This document shows, in pieces, positions 1-6,042 of a DNA stretch of 10,238 nt. The DNA is taken from the NCBI GenBank assembly GCA_002292015.1, contig DBBD01000069.1, forward strand, positions 1 through 10,238, in the 5' to 3' direction. A model generated the notes under the pieces. It was not told the origin of the DNA. It ran no database searches and worked only from the letters and a program-made list of their open reading frames with translations. Made by a program: the position numbers and the translations under genes. Within the stretch, counting starts at the first letter, position 1. Each line of letters opens with the position of its first letter. This DNA is from Firmicutes bacterium UBA993. Lineage in GTDB: Bacteria > Bacillota > Dethiobacteria > DTU022.

Positions 1-20
1 AAACTAACGTGCAATTTGAC

Positions 21-67
21 AAAATATGCAGTTGGCAGCAGTAAAATGGCAATTATTAAAATGCCAA
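21..67. repeat. Short AT-rich direct and inverted repeats at the left edge
   Basis: The motif AAAAT followed by a GCA/GGCA/GCCA ending occurs three times, at 21-30, 43-51 and 58-66. TTGGCA (32-37) is also an inverted match to TGCCAA (62-67), and TGGCA (47-51) to TGCCA (62-66). No coding sequence covers 1-185. The cluster could be an operator region for the downstream permease or the terminal repeats of an insertion element lying to the left. The sequence alone does not decide between these. Confidence 0.35.
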
Positions 68-70
68 TGG

Positions 71-100
71 TTGCGGGGGGAAGGGTATTCAATGTAAAAT
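71..100 (+). promoter_or_regulatory. Possible weak sigma-A promoter for the permease gene
   Basis: TTGCGG (71-76) and TAAAAT (95-100) are separated by 18 bases, which is acceptable geometry for a vegetative promoter although the -35 box is a poor match. Transcription would begin near 107, just ahead of the hairpin at 108-138, leaving an untranslated leader of about 80 bases. TTGACA at 16-21 is a better -35 hexamer, but the nearest TAAAAT lies 20 bases away, which is too far. Confidence 0.25.
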
Positions 101-107
101 ACTACAA

Positions 108-138
108 AGTCTTTTAATACCTGAATAGTAAAAAGACT
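108..138 (+). other. Hairpin in the permease leader
   Basis: AGTCTTTT (108-115) is perfectly complementary to AAAAGACT (131-138), giving an 8-bp stem around a 15-nt loop; partial pairing could extend the stem inward. It ends 34 bases before the ribosome site of the permease gene. No T-run follows on the + strand, so it is not an intrinsic terminator. It may be an operator palindrome or an RNA structure in the leader. Confidence 0.4.
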
Positions 139-171
139 GAGATCTCGGGTAAGTATTAATGGGTTACGGGC

Positions 172-177
172 GAAGGA
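172..177 (+). promoter_or_regulatory. Ribosome binding site supporting the TTG start at 186
   Basis: GAAGGA lies 8 bases before TTG at 186-188. No ATG or GTG nearby gives a comparable arrangement. TTG at 178 directly abuts the site and is in another frame. Confidence 0.55.
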
Positions 178-185
178 TTGATTAA

Positions 186-1028
186 TTGACCACTCACTTA
201 CTGGGCGCAGTTTACGCCCTGATTGCAGCGCTACTTTATGGCGGAGCCGACTTTAGCGGCGGTGTTGCCGCCCGGCGGTTAAATCAATACCAGGTATTAC
301 TGATCACCGCGCTAACCGGGGCTGCGGTAATGTTTATAGTGGCCCTGTTGTGGGGTGAAGGTTTTCCCTCGAGCAAGAGCATTTTTAATGCTGGTTTGGC
401 AGGTATTTTTGGTTCAATTGGCCTTGCCACCCTTTATAAAGCACTGGCTTTTAAAAGAGCCGGTATTGTTGCCCCTGCTTCAGCCGTTGTTGCCGCCGCT
501 GTTCCGGTTGTTTACAGCGCCTTTGCCGAGGGATTACCCGACACTGTTACTCTCAGTGGTTTCATCTTGGCGGGTATCGGCATTTGGCTGACAACCAGGC
601 TGGACGTTGTGAATGGGGAAATATCAAATGACGGCTTAATACAGGGTATAATATCCGGTTTGGCGTTTGGCGGTTTTTTTATTTTTATTGCCCGCATCGA
701 GCCGGGTTATATTTTCAGCCCGCTAATCTTTGGCAAACTGGCTGCCGCCGCTGTTAGTTTGATTTTTATTATTAACAAGCGCTTACCGACACCAAACCCA
801 ATCAAACACCCAATTGCCGTTTTTTCCGGTTTCCTGGATATTTCCGCTAATGTTTTGTACCTGGTTTCAACATCGTTGACCCGTGTGGATATTGCCGCAG
901 TGTTAGTTTGTACTTATCCGGCGGCAACCGTTATTCTGGCGGTGCTCATTTTTAAAGAGAAGATAAGCCGTTCCCAGGCTTTTGGCGTTCTAGTCTGTGT
1001 CATAGCTGTCGCCATGATCATTGTCTGA
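186..1028 (+). CDS. EamA/DMT-superfamily membrane transporter
   Basis: A 280-residue hydrophobic protein with about ten predicted membrane segments (roughly residues 5-24, 36-56, 68-87, 93-113, 121-137, 150-170, 176-197, 207-228, 233-256 and 263-280). They fall into two similar halves of five, the layout of the drug/metabolite transporter superfamily with two EamA domains. The glycine- and alanine-rich helices, the ALAFKRAGIVAP stretch at the start of segment 4 and its weak counterpart near TSLTRVDIAAVL (229-240) in the second half support this. Members export or import small metabolites such as amino acids or nucleosides; the substrate cannot be read from the sequence. The start is a TTG with a GAAGGA site. 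The length is usual for the family. The next gene begins 97 bases downstream and no terminator separates the two. Confidence 0.85.
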   Translation: MTTHLLGAVYALIAALLYGGADFSGGVAARRLNQYQVLLITALTGAAVMFIVALLWGEGFPSSKSIFNAGLAGIFGSIGLATLYKALAFKRAGIVAPASAVVAAAVPVVYSAFAEGLPDTVTLSGFILAGIGIWLTTRLDVVNGEISNDGLIQGIISGLAFGGFFIFIARIEPGYIFSPLIFGKLAAAAVSLIFIINKRLPTPNPIKHPIAVFSGFLDISANVLYLVSTSLTRVDIAAVLVCTYPAATVILAVLIFKEKISRSQAFGVLVCVIAVAMIIV

Positions 1029-1069
1029 TCTCTTTTCGGAGACTTGTGGTATTATTGAGTCGCGGTTTG

Positions 1070-1107
1070 CTTCTCTTCTCTATAAACAACTCACGAGAGA
1101 GAAGAAG
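1070..1107 (+). other. Imperfect pyrimidine/purine hairpin before the DUF4282 gene
   Basis: The pyrimidine tract at 1070-1081 can pair with the purine tract at 1096-1107: 12 positions with two central mismatches, around a 14-nt loop. It sits in the 97-base gap just upstream of the ribosome site of the small membrane protein. It could affect translation or processing in the leader. A -10-like TATAAA (1081-1086) overlaps it, but no -35 hexamer sits at proper spacing. Confidence 0.3.
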
Positions 1108-1125
1108 TGCAAGAGGAGGGAAAAG

Positions 1126-1554
1126 ATGACCGAAGGAAAAGAACTGAAGACATGTCCGCGTTGCGGCCAGGAAATTTTTGCTGAGGCTTTTAAATGCAAA
1201 CACTGCAAACAGCTTATTAACGGCGGTTCCGGTTTGGTTCAAGAACAGGAAGCAGTAGCATACGAAGAAGAAAAAGGATTTTTTGCTTCCCTGTTTGACT
1301 TAAGTATGACTGAGATGATCACACCGAAGATTATCCGGGCTATCTTTATCATCAGCTTGCTAGGCTTGCTTGTCAGCGCTGCGTATGGTCTCGTAACGGC
1401 GATTATGTCCGGTGAAGTGACGCTGATTATTCTGGCTATCATAGCGGTGGTGATCGGCTTTTTTGTATTAGCGCTACTACTGCGAATTTACTTGGAGATT
1501 ATGGTTGTTTTTTTCAGGATTTATGATGAACTGAGATACGCAAACAAGAGATAA
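1126..1554 (+). CDS. Zinc-ribbon plus DUF4282 membrane protein
   Basis: A 142-residue protein. An N-terminal zinc ribbon with two CxxC knuckles (C10/C13 and C24/C27, CPRCG and CKHCK) would bind one Zn. A short acidic linker (about 35-52) follows, then the FFASLFDLSMTEMITPKII stretch and two membrane helices (about 71-93 and 98-119), ending in a conserved-looking IYLEIMVVFFRI segment. This C-terminal part matches my recollection of DUF4282, whose function is not established. The ATG at 1126 is preferred over upstream in-frame starts because GAGGAGGG (about 1113-1120) lies at ideal spacing, and an earlier TTG at 1021 would overlap the permease gene. Both termini are probably cytoplasmic. A terminator follows immediately, so this gene ends its transcription unit. 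Confidence 0.82.
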   Translation: MTEGKELKTCPRCGQEIFAEAFKCKHCKQLINGGSGLVQEQEAVAYEEEKGFFASLFDLSMTEMITPKIIRAIFIISLLGLLVSAAYGLVTAIMSGEVTLIILAIIAVVIGFFVLALLLRIYLEIMVVFFRIYDELRYANKR

Positions 1555-1575
1555 ACAAAAGTACACTAAAAAAGA

Positions 1576-1600
1576 ACGACAGGATTGATTGTCCTGTCGT
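1576..1600. terminator. Bidirectional intrinsic terminator
   Basis: ACGACAGGA (1576-1584) pairs perfectly with TCCTGTCGT (1592-1600) around a 7-nt loop. On the + strand a CTC plus T6 tract follows (1601-1609). On the - strand the complement of the A-rich run at 1568-1575 also gives a T-run. It can therefore end both the DUF4282 gene from the left and the tRNA operon from the right. Confidence 0.9.
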
Positions 1601-1608
1601 CTCTTTTT

Positions 1609-1684
1609 TGGTGAGCCATCCAGGGCTCGAACCTGGGACACCCTGATTAAAAGTCAGGTGCTCTACCGACTGAGCTAATGGCCC
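1609..1684 (-). tRNA. tRNA-Lys (anticodon TTT)
   Basis: A 76-nt cloverleaf with encoded CCA (complement of 1609-1611) and discriminator A. The acceptor arms GGGCCAT and ATGGCTC pair over 7 bp with one G-U. The anticodon stem CCTGA/TCAGG holds loop CTTTTAA with anticodon TTT at 1649-1651. The T arm contains GGTTCGAGCC. It is the last gene of the three-tRNA operon, 5 bases after tRNA-Tyr, with its 3' end 9 bases from the terminator stem. Confidence 0.97.
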
Positions 1685-1689
1685 ATATC

Positions 1690-1775
1690 TGGTGGAGAGG
1701 ACTGGATTCGAACCAGTGAAGGCGCTGCCAGCAGATTTACAGTCTGCCCCCTTTGGCCAACTTGGGTACCTCTCC
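1690..1775 (-). tRNA. tRNA-Tyr (anticodon GTA)
   Basis: An 86-nt class II tRNA with a long variable arm, as usual for bacterial tRNA-Tyr. Acceptor arms GGAGAGG and CCTCTCC pair perfectly; discriminator A and CCA are encoded. The anticodon stem GCAGA/TCTGC holds loop CTGTAAA with anticodon GTA (1738-1740). The T arm has GGTTCGAATCC. It is the middle gene of the operon. Confidence 0.97.
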
Positions 1776-1786
1776 ACGTCTTTCGG

Positions 1787-1861
1787 TGGAGCCGACGAAG
1801 GGAATCGAACCCCCAACCTGCTGATTACAAATCAGCTGCTCTACCGTTGAGCTACGTCGGC
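1787..1861 (-). tRNA. tRNA-Thr (anticodon TGT)
   Basis: A 75-nt cloverleaf with acceptor arms GCCGACG and CGTCGGC, discriminator T and encoded CCA. The anticodon stem GCTGA/TCAGC holds loop TTTGTAA with anticodon TGT (1827-1829). The T arm has GGTTCGATTCC. It is the first gene of the operon, about 30 bases from the -10 box of the promoter, and is separated from tRNA-Tyr by 11 bases. Confidence 0.97.
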
Positions 1862-1890
1862 TAAAAGCCTTTTGCTTCCGAAGCATCAAC

Positions 1891-1919
1891 AGTATAGCTT
1901 ATTTTATAATTTGCGTCAA
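1891..1919 (-). promoter_or_regulatory. Sigma-A promoter of the tRNA operon
   Basis: Read on the - strand, TTGACG (1919-1914) and TATACT (1896-1891) are separated by exactly 17 bases, each differing from consensus at one position. It points straight into tRNA-Thr, with initiation expected near 1884 and a short 5' leader for processing. Such a strong core promoter is typical of stable-RNA genes. Confidence 0.88.
1905..1910 (+). promoter_or_regulatory. Possible -10 box for the salvage operon
   Basis: A perfect TATAAT lies on the + strand inside the divergent tRNA promoter. No convincing -35 hexamer is found 16-18 bases upstream, so the call is tentative. If used, the salvage operon would have a leader of about 90 bases, and its promoter would overlap and compete with the tRNA promoter. 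I see no better candidate in 1911-2005. Confidence 0.3.
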
Positions 1920-1992
1920 CCGAGAGGGCAGGAATTTTTTATAAATCTGGAGAAGATTAATTCGAGAAGTTGATAAAATAAATGAAGCAGCC

Positions 1993-1998
1993 AGGAGG
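1993..1998 (+). promoter_or_regulatory. Ribosome binding site fixing the phosphorylase start
   Basis: A perfect AGGAGG lies 7 bases before ATG at 2006. It excludes the in-frame ATG at 1982, whose reading would run through this site and add eight residues not expected for the family. Confidence 0.85.
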
Positions 1999-2005
1999 TT
2001 ACAGG

Positions 2006-2797
2006 ATGGCAGATATCAAGGTGGCCATAATCGGTGGAACAGGTGTCTATAACCAGTCTCTGCTTGAAAATGAGAAGGAGATCAAGGTAGATACAAGGTT
2101 TGGCATGGTAAAAATGAACCAAGGCGAATACCAGGGAAGGACGGTCTTTTTTTTAGCAAGGCACGGCGGCGGGCATTCGGTGCCACCGCACCTGGTAAAT
2201 TATCGGGCAAACGTTGCTGCGCTCCGGCAACTAGGGGTAAATGCGGTGATTGCCACTGCTGCTGTGGGAACGCTGCGTAAATCGATGCCTCCAGGCAGCC
2301 GGGTGGTTATCGACCAGTTTATTGACTTTACAAAAAACCGGGTGCCCACATTTTACGAAGGCGAGGAAGGTTTTGTGGTGCACACCGATTTTTCCGAGCC
2401 CTATTGTTTTGAAGTACGGGGGGCAGTTTTTAGGGCCGGTAAGAAGCTGGGCCAGGAGGTTATCGACGGGGGCTGCTATATTTGTGCTGAAGGTCCGCGC
2501 TTCGAAACCCCGGCTGAGATTAAGATGATGGAACAGTGGGGTGGTGACCTGGTGGGGATGACCAATGTGCCGGAGGTGGTTTTGGCCAGGGAAGCAGGTC
2601 TTTGTTATGCCACGATAGCCCTGCCCACTAACTATGCTGCCGGCATCTCGGTCACTCCGCTGACTCACGAAGAAGTTTTAGAAGAGATGGAAAGAGGAAA
2701 ACCACACTTAGATCAGCTCTTGGCCGCCAGTTTATTGGAAATCAAGGCAGATCACAGCTGCCGCTGTAATGAAGCGGGTACTAATTTTACTGTGTAA
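2006..2797 (+). CDS. S-methyl-5'-thioinosine / 6-oxopurine nucleoside phosphorylase (MTAP family)
   Basis: A 263-residue cytosolic enzyme of the MTAP/PNP family, which splits a nucleoside with phosphate into a base and ribose-1-phosphate. Visible landmarks: GGTG (10-13) and R52-H53 for phosphate, the NYRAN motif (65-69), TAAVGTL (84-90), DQFIDFT (103-109), EGPRFETPAE (162-171) and GMTNVPE (184-190). At the base-binding loop, human MTAP has TDYDCW with two Asp residues (220, 222) that favour adenine. Here the loop reads TNYAAG (208-213), with Asn209 and Ala211; Asn is the 6-oxopurine choice of PNP. I therefore predict MTI, 5'-deoxyinosine or inosine rather than MTA as substrate. This agrees with the deaminase gene two positions downstream. 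A C-terminal CxC motif (C252/C254) is present. MtnA follows after 19 bases. It could instead be a general inosine/guanosine phosphorylase. Confidence 0.85.
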   Translation: MADIKVAIIGGTGVYNQSLLENEKEIKVDTRFGMVKMNQGEYQGRTVFFLARHGGGHSVPPHLVNYRANVAALRQLGVNAVIATAAVGTLRKSMPPGSRVVIDQFIDFTKNRVPTFYEGEEGFVVHTDFSEPYCFEVRGAVFRAGKKLGQEVIDGGCYICAEGPRFETPAEIKMMEQWGGDLVGMTNVPEVVLAREAGLCYATIALPTNYAAGISVTPLTHEEVLEEMERGKPHLDQLLAASLLEIKADHSCRCNEAGTNFTV

Positions 2798-2816
2798 GAA
2801 AGCTTAGAGGATTGAG

Positions 2817-3875
2817 ATGAACAGGGAAAAAGATCTGCCGACACTCTACTGGAAGAATCATACGCTTTATTTAATCGATCAACGTTACCTGCCGGGACGT
2901 ATTGAATACCGGATCTGCCGTTCCTGCCCTGACGTGGCAGATTCGATCAAAGAGATGACTGTGCGCGGCGCGCCGGCTATCGGGATCAGCGCCGCTTTTG
3001 GCCTGGTGATTGAGGCAGGATCCGCGCTGAAATCTGGTTTGAGCACCGAAAAAATGATCGAGAAGATAACGTTAGCCGGCGCTGAGCTGATCAAAGCGCG
3101 ACCGACGGCAGTTAATTTGGCCTGGGGCGTTGAACGGATGCTCCGGCTGGCCGCTGTCAATAGCAAGCTCCCGGCACAAGAGCTTTTAAACCGGCTGGAA
3201 GAAGAGGCGCTCGCGATTTATGAGGAGGATGTGCGGAATAACCGGCTGATTGGCCGCTTTGGTGCCGAACTGGTCCCGGATCAGGCCAACATTTTAACCC
3301 ATTGCAATGCCGGGGCCCTGGCCACCGGTGGTTATGGAACGGCACTGGGGGTAGTCAGGGCTGCCTGTGAAGAGGGCAAGCAGATCCACGTTTACATCGA
3401 TGAAACGAGACCTCTGCTCCAGGGTGCCCGGCTTACCGCTTTTGAGCTGTACCATGAAGGGATAGCGGCAACCCTGATTACCGACAATGCGGCCGGGTAC
3501 CTGATGGCGCTGGGTAAGATTGATTTGATAGTGGTCGGCGCTGACCGCATTGCGGCTAACGGCGATGCGGCTAATAAGATTGGCACCTACGGCCTGGCTG
3601 TATTAGCCCGTTACCACCAGATACCGTTCTATGTTGCGGCGCCGCTCTCGACCATCGACCGGGATCTGGCTTGCGGCAGCGGGATCGTTATTGAAGAGCG
3701 CTGCTTAACCGAGGTTACGCATCTTGAACAGTGCCGGGTAACTGTCGCGGGTATTAAGGCATTTAACCCTGCTTTTGATGTTACCCCGGCGGGACTGATC
3801 AGTGCCATCATTACCGAAAAAGGGGTTATCCGGCAGCCGGCGGCCGAGAAAATTGCGGCATTGTTTACCGCATAA
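2817..3875 (+). CDS. mtnA: 5-methylthioribose-1-phosphate isomerase
   Basis: A 352-residue protein of the MtnA/eIF2B-alpha-like isomerase family, which converts methylthioribose-1-phosphate (or 5-deoxyribose-1-phosphate) to the corresponding ribulose-1-phosphate. Family landmarks are all present: TVRGAPAIG (48-56), ARPTAVNLAWGVERM (94-108), THCNAGALATGGYGTALGV (161-179), DETRPLLQGARLTAFEL (195-211), ITDNAAGYLM (221-230), VVGADRIAANGDAANKIGTY (239-258) and NPAFDVTPA (317-325). Cys163 and Asp243 occupy the positions of the B. subtilis catalytic pair Cys160/Asp240. Full length with no gaps. AGAGGA lies 5 bases before the ATG. It directly follows the phosphorylase whose product it would use, and the deaminase starts 14 bases downstream, so one transcript is likely. 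No mtnK, mtnB, mtnC or mtnD is in the window. Confidence 0.95.
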   Translation: MNREKDLPTLYWKNHTLYLIDQRYLPGRIEYRICRSCPDVADSIKEMTVRGAPAIGISAAFGLVIEAGSALKSGLSTEKMIEKITLAGAELIKARPTAVNLAWGVERMLRLAAVNSKLPAQELLNRLEEEALAIYEEDVRNNRLIGRFGAELVPDQANILTHCNAGALATGGYGTALGVVRAACEEGKQIHVYIDETRPLLQGARLTAFELYHEGIAATLITDNAAGYLMALGKIDLIVVGADRIAANGDAANKIGTYGLAVLARYHQIPFYVAAPLSTIDRDLACGSGIVIEERCLTEVTHLEQCRVTVAGIKAFNPAFDVTPAGLISAIITEKGVIRQPAAEKIAALFTA

Positions 3876-3889
3876 GGGAGACGGGATTA

Positions 3890-5209
3890 ATGGGAAACAT
3901 ATTAATCAGGGACACGTTGCTGGTAACGGTAGATGAGCTACGGCCGGGGTATTTTTTCGGCGATATCCTGGTACAAGGTGATAAGATTGCCCGCATCAGC
4001 GAACATCCGGAAAAAATAGATTTTAAAACGGCTGGATTAGTGATCGATGGCAAAAACCTGCTGGTAATGCCGGGGTTGGTCAACACCCACGGACACGCAG
4101 CGATGACATTGTTTCGCAGCTACGCCGATGATTTACCTCTTTTCGAGTGGCTGGAAGAAAAAATCTGGCCGATCGAGAAGCATCTTACCGCTGATGATAT
4201 CTACTGGGGTTCAATGCTGGCCATTTGCGAAATGCTAAAGGGTGGCACCACCACTTTTAAGGATATGTACTTTTTCATGGATCAAGTGGCCGAGGCAGCT
4301 GCTGTAAGCGGTATCCGGGCTTTTCTTTCGCGGGGGATGATCGGTATCGGTGATTCGGCAGCAACAAGTTTGAAAGAGACAGAGCAGTTTATCCAAAACT
4401 GGCACGGGGCAGAGGGGGGCAGAATCAATGTCACCTTAGGACCGCATGCTCCTTATACCTGCCCACCGCCATACCTGGAAAAAGTGATGAATTTAGCGAC
4501 AAAAAGCGGGCGATCCTTGCAAATTCACCTCTCCGAAACGAAACGGGAGGTGGAGGAGAGCATTGCTCAGCACGGGGTAAGCCCGATCGAACTGGTTTAC
4601 CGACTAGGGCTTTTTGATCACAAAGTAACAGCGGCCCACTGCGTACATGTCAGCGAGCGCGACATTGAGATGATAGCCGAAAAACAGGTCGGGGTGGCTC
4701 ATAACCCGGGCAGCAATTTGAAGTTAGGCAGTGGTGTGGCACCGGTCGCTCAAATGCTGGCAAAAGGAATAAAGGTGGGGATTGGCACCGACGGAGCCTC
4801 AAGTAACAACAATCTAGATATGTTTGAAGAGCTGCGCCTGGCTTCGCTGTTGGCCAAGGGCCTCGCCACGGACCCAACTTTGGTCGATGCTAAAACCGCC
4901 CTGCGCATGGCTACCGTTACGGGGGCGGAAGCGCTTTTCCTGGAAGACTGCGGAAGCCTGAAAGAAGGCTGGAAAGCTGACCTGGTCGGCCTGCGTTTAG
5001 ATGTGCCGCATATGACGCCGATGCACGACCCTACCGCCCAGGTAGTTTATGCAGCTTCAGCCGCTGATGTAGACCTGGTATTGGTGGACGGCCGGCTAGT
5101 GCTTGAAAAGGGAGAGCTAAAAACGATTGACGAGGCCAAGGTAAGGGCAGAAGCGGCGCGCTGCGCTGCCAGGCTGGTTGGCGTTGTCGCTGAAAAAGAA
5201 GGGAAATAA
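3890..5209 (+). CDS. mtaD: MTA / S-adenosylhomocysteine / 5'-deoxyadenosine deaminase
   Basis: A 439-residue amidohydrolase that hydrolytically deaminates the adenine of MTA, SAH or 5'-deoxyadenosine to the inosine form. The TIM-barrel metal site is visible: VNTHGHA (H67, H69), QIHLSET (H213, with E216), AAHCVH (H250) and GTDGASSNNNLDMFEEL (D301). These match the Thermotoga TM0936 ligands His55, His57, His200 and Asp279. LGPHAPYTC (183-191) and RSYADDLPLFEWLEEKIWPIE (76-96) are typical of this subfamily. Length is normal. GGGAG at 3876-3880 precedes the ATG. In Methanocaldococcus the related DadD prefers 5'-deoxyadenosine, and pairing here with a 6-oxopurine-type phosphorylase suggests similar use. 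The last base of its stop codon is the first base of surE, implying translational coupling. Substrate preference among the three nucleosides cannot be settled from the sequence. Confidence 0.92.
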   Translation: MGNILIRDTLLVTVDELRPGYFFGDILVQGDKIARISEHPEKIDFKTAGLVIDGKNLLVMPGLVNTHGHAAMTLFRSYADDLPLFEWLEEKIWPIEKHLTADDIYWGSMLAICEMLKGGTTTFKDMYFFMDQVAEAAAVSGIRAFLSRGMIGIGDSAATSLKETEQFIQNWHGAEGGRINVTLGPHAPYTCPPPYLEKVMNLATKSGRSLQIHLSETKREVEESIAQHGVSPIELVYRLGLFDHKVTAAHCVHVSERDIEMIAEKQVGVAHNPGSNLKLGSGVAPVAQMLAKGIKVGIGTDGASSNNNLDMFEELRLASLLAKGLATDPTLVDAKTALRMATVTGAEALFLEDCGSLKEGWKADLVGLRLDVPHMTPMHDPTAQVVYAASAADVDLVLVDGRLVLEKGELKTIDEAKVRAEAARCAARLVGVVAEKEGK

Positions 5210-6006
5210 TGAAAGAATTGCATATATTGGTTACTAACGATGATGGTATACATGCTGAAGGAATTCAATACTTGAGCCAGGTGCTACATCGGGAAGGTAA
5301 CGGTTACCGCCTTTCGATTATTGCGCCGGACCGTGAACGGAGCGCCGTGGGGCATGCCATTACCATGCACCAACCGCTGCGCGTTGAGAAACTGTCCTTT
5401 ATTCATAACCGGGAATTAAGCGGCTGGGCGGTAAACGGTACCCCGTCAGACTGCGTAAAACTGGCAGTCGAGGCAATTTTGGAAGTCAAACCGGACCTGG
5501 TGATTTCGGGAATCAACCGGGGCAGTAACCTGGGCACCGATGTTCTCTATTCCGGTACCGTGTCAGCGGCGGTCGAGGGACTGATCATGGGCATCCCTTC
5601 AGTTGCCGTTTCTCTAACCGACCGCGGCGCGGAAAAAGACTACCTCTACGCCGCAAGATTTGTCTGTAACCTGGTCCCGACCCTCCTGAACAGCGGCGTT
5701 CAGGCTTCGACCTTGATCAATATTAACGTACCTGTTCATACTGATCAGGTTAAGGGGGCCAGGATCACAAGCCTCGGCACCAGGAGGTATAAGAACATCT
5801 TCGATCAGCGGATTGATCCGCGCGGGTCAATTTATTACTGGCTGGCGGGCGAACTGGTTGATGACGATCCGGAGAACGCGGACAGCGATACCCGGGCAAT
5901 CCGCGAAAACTACATTTCGATCACCCCGGTACACTTTAACCTGACTGATCAGGAAGCAATTCCGGATTTAAAAAAAATGTTGCAAAAAATACAGTTTGTC
6001 GGGTAA
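5209..6006 (+). CDS. surE: 5'/3'-nucleotidase SurE
   Basis: A 265-residue metal-dependent phosphatase that removes phosphate from nucleoside 5'- and 3'-monophosphates. Characteristic motifs are present: ILVTNDDGIHAEGI (6-19, with metal-binding D11-D12), APDRERSAVGHAIT (39-52, with S45), WAVNGTPSDCVKLA (73-86) and PDLVISGINRGSNLGTDVLYSGTVSAAVEG (95-124, with N103). Length is standard for the family. The ATG shares one base with the mtaD stop (TAATG) and has GAAGGG just upstream, so translation is coupled. Its place after three purine-nucleoside genes suggests it could feed nucleosides into the same pathway from nucleotides. It is also the usual partner of stress-survival functions. I see no truncation. 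Confidence 0.96.
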   Translation: MKELHILVTNDDGIHAEGIQYLSQVLHREGNGYRLSIIAPDRERSAVGHAITMHQPLRVEKLSFIHNRELSGWAVNGTPSDCVKLAVEAILEVKPDLVISGINRGSNLGTDVLYSGTVSAAVEGLIMGIPSVAVSLTDRGAEKDYLYAARFVCNLVPTLLNSGVQASTLININVPVHTDQVKGARITSLGTRRYKNIFDQRIDPRGSIYYWLAGELVDDDPENADSDTRAIRENYISITPVHFNLTDQEAIPDLKKMLQKIQFVG

Positions 6007-6042
6007 ACGGTGCACTACGTATACCGAAGGGAGTAGCAGCAG

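Noticed and set aside
1021..1125. N-terminal extension of the DUF4282 protein starting at TTG 1021
   Set aside because: It would overlap the permease gene, adds basic, non-conserved residues before the zinc ribbon, and the ATG at 1126 has a strong ribosome site.
1609..1684. RtcB linked to intron splicing in the nearby tRNA genes
   Set aside because: All three tRNA genes are intact with normal anticodon loops and no intron.
1514..1816. Open frame on the - strand across the tRNA genes
   Set aside because: It runs antisense to the DUF4282 gene and through the terminator and two tRNA genes. Its peptide contains typical tRNA-derived translation such as GSNPVLSTR, a known false-protein signature.
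1982..2005. Alternative upstream ATG for the phosphorylase
   Set aside because: The eight extra residues are encoded through the AGGAGG site itself, and family members begin near the MADIKVAIIGGTG start.
2231..2668. 145-codon antisense open frame within the phosphorylase gene
   Set aside because: It is a shadow of a strongly recognisable coding sequence, with no ribosome site or recognisable domain.
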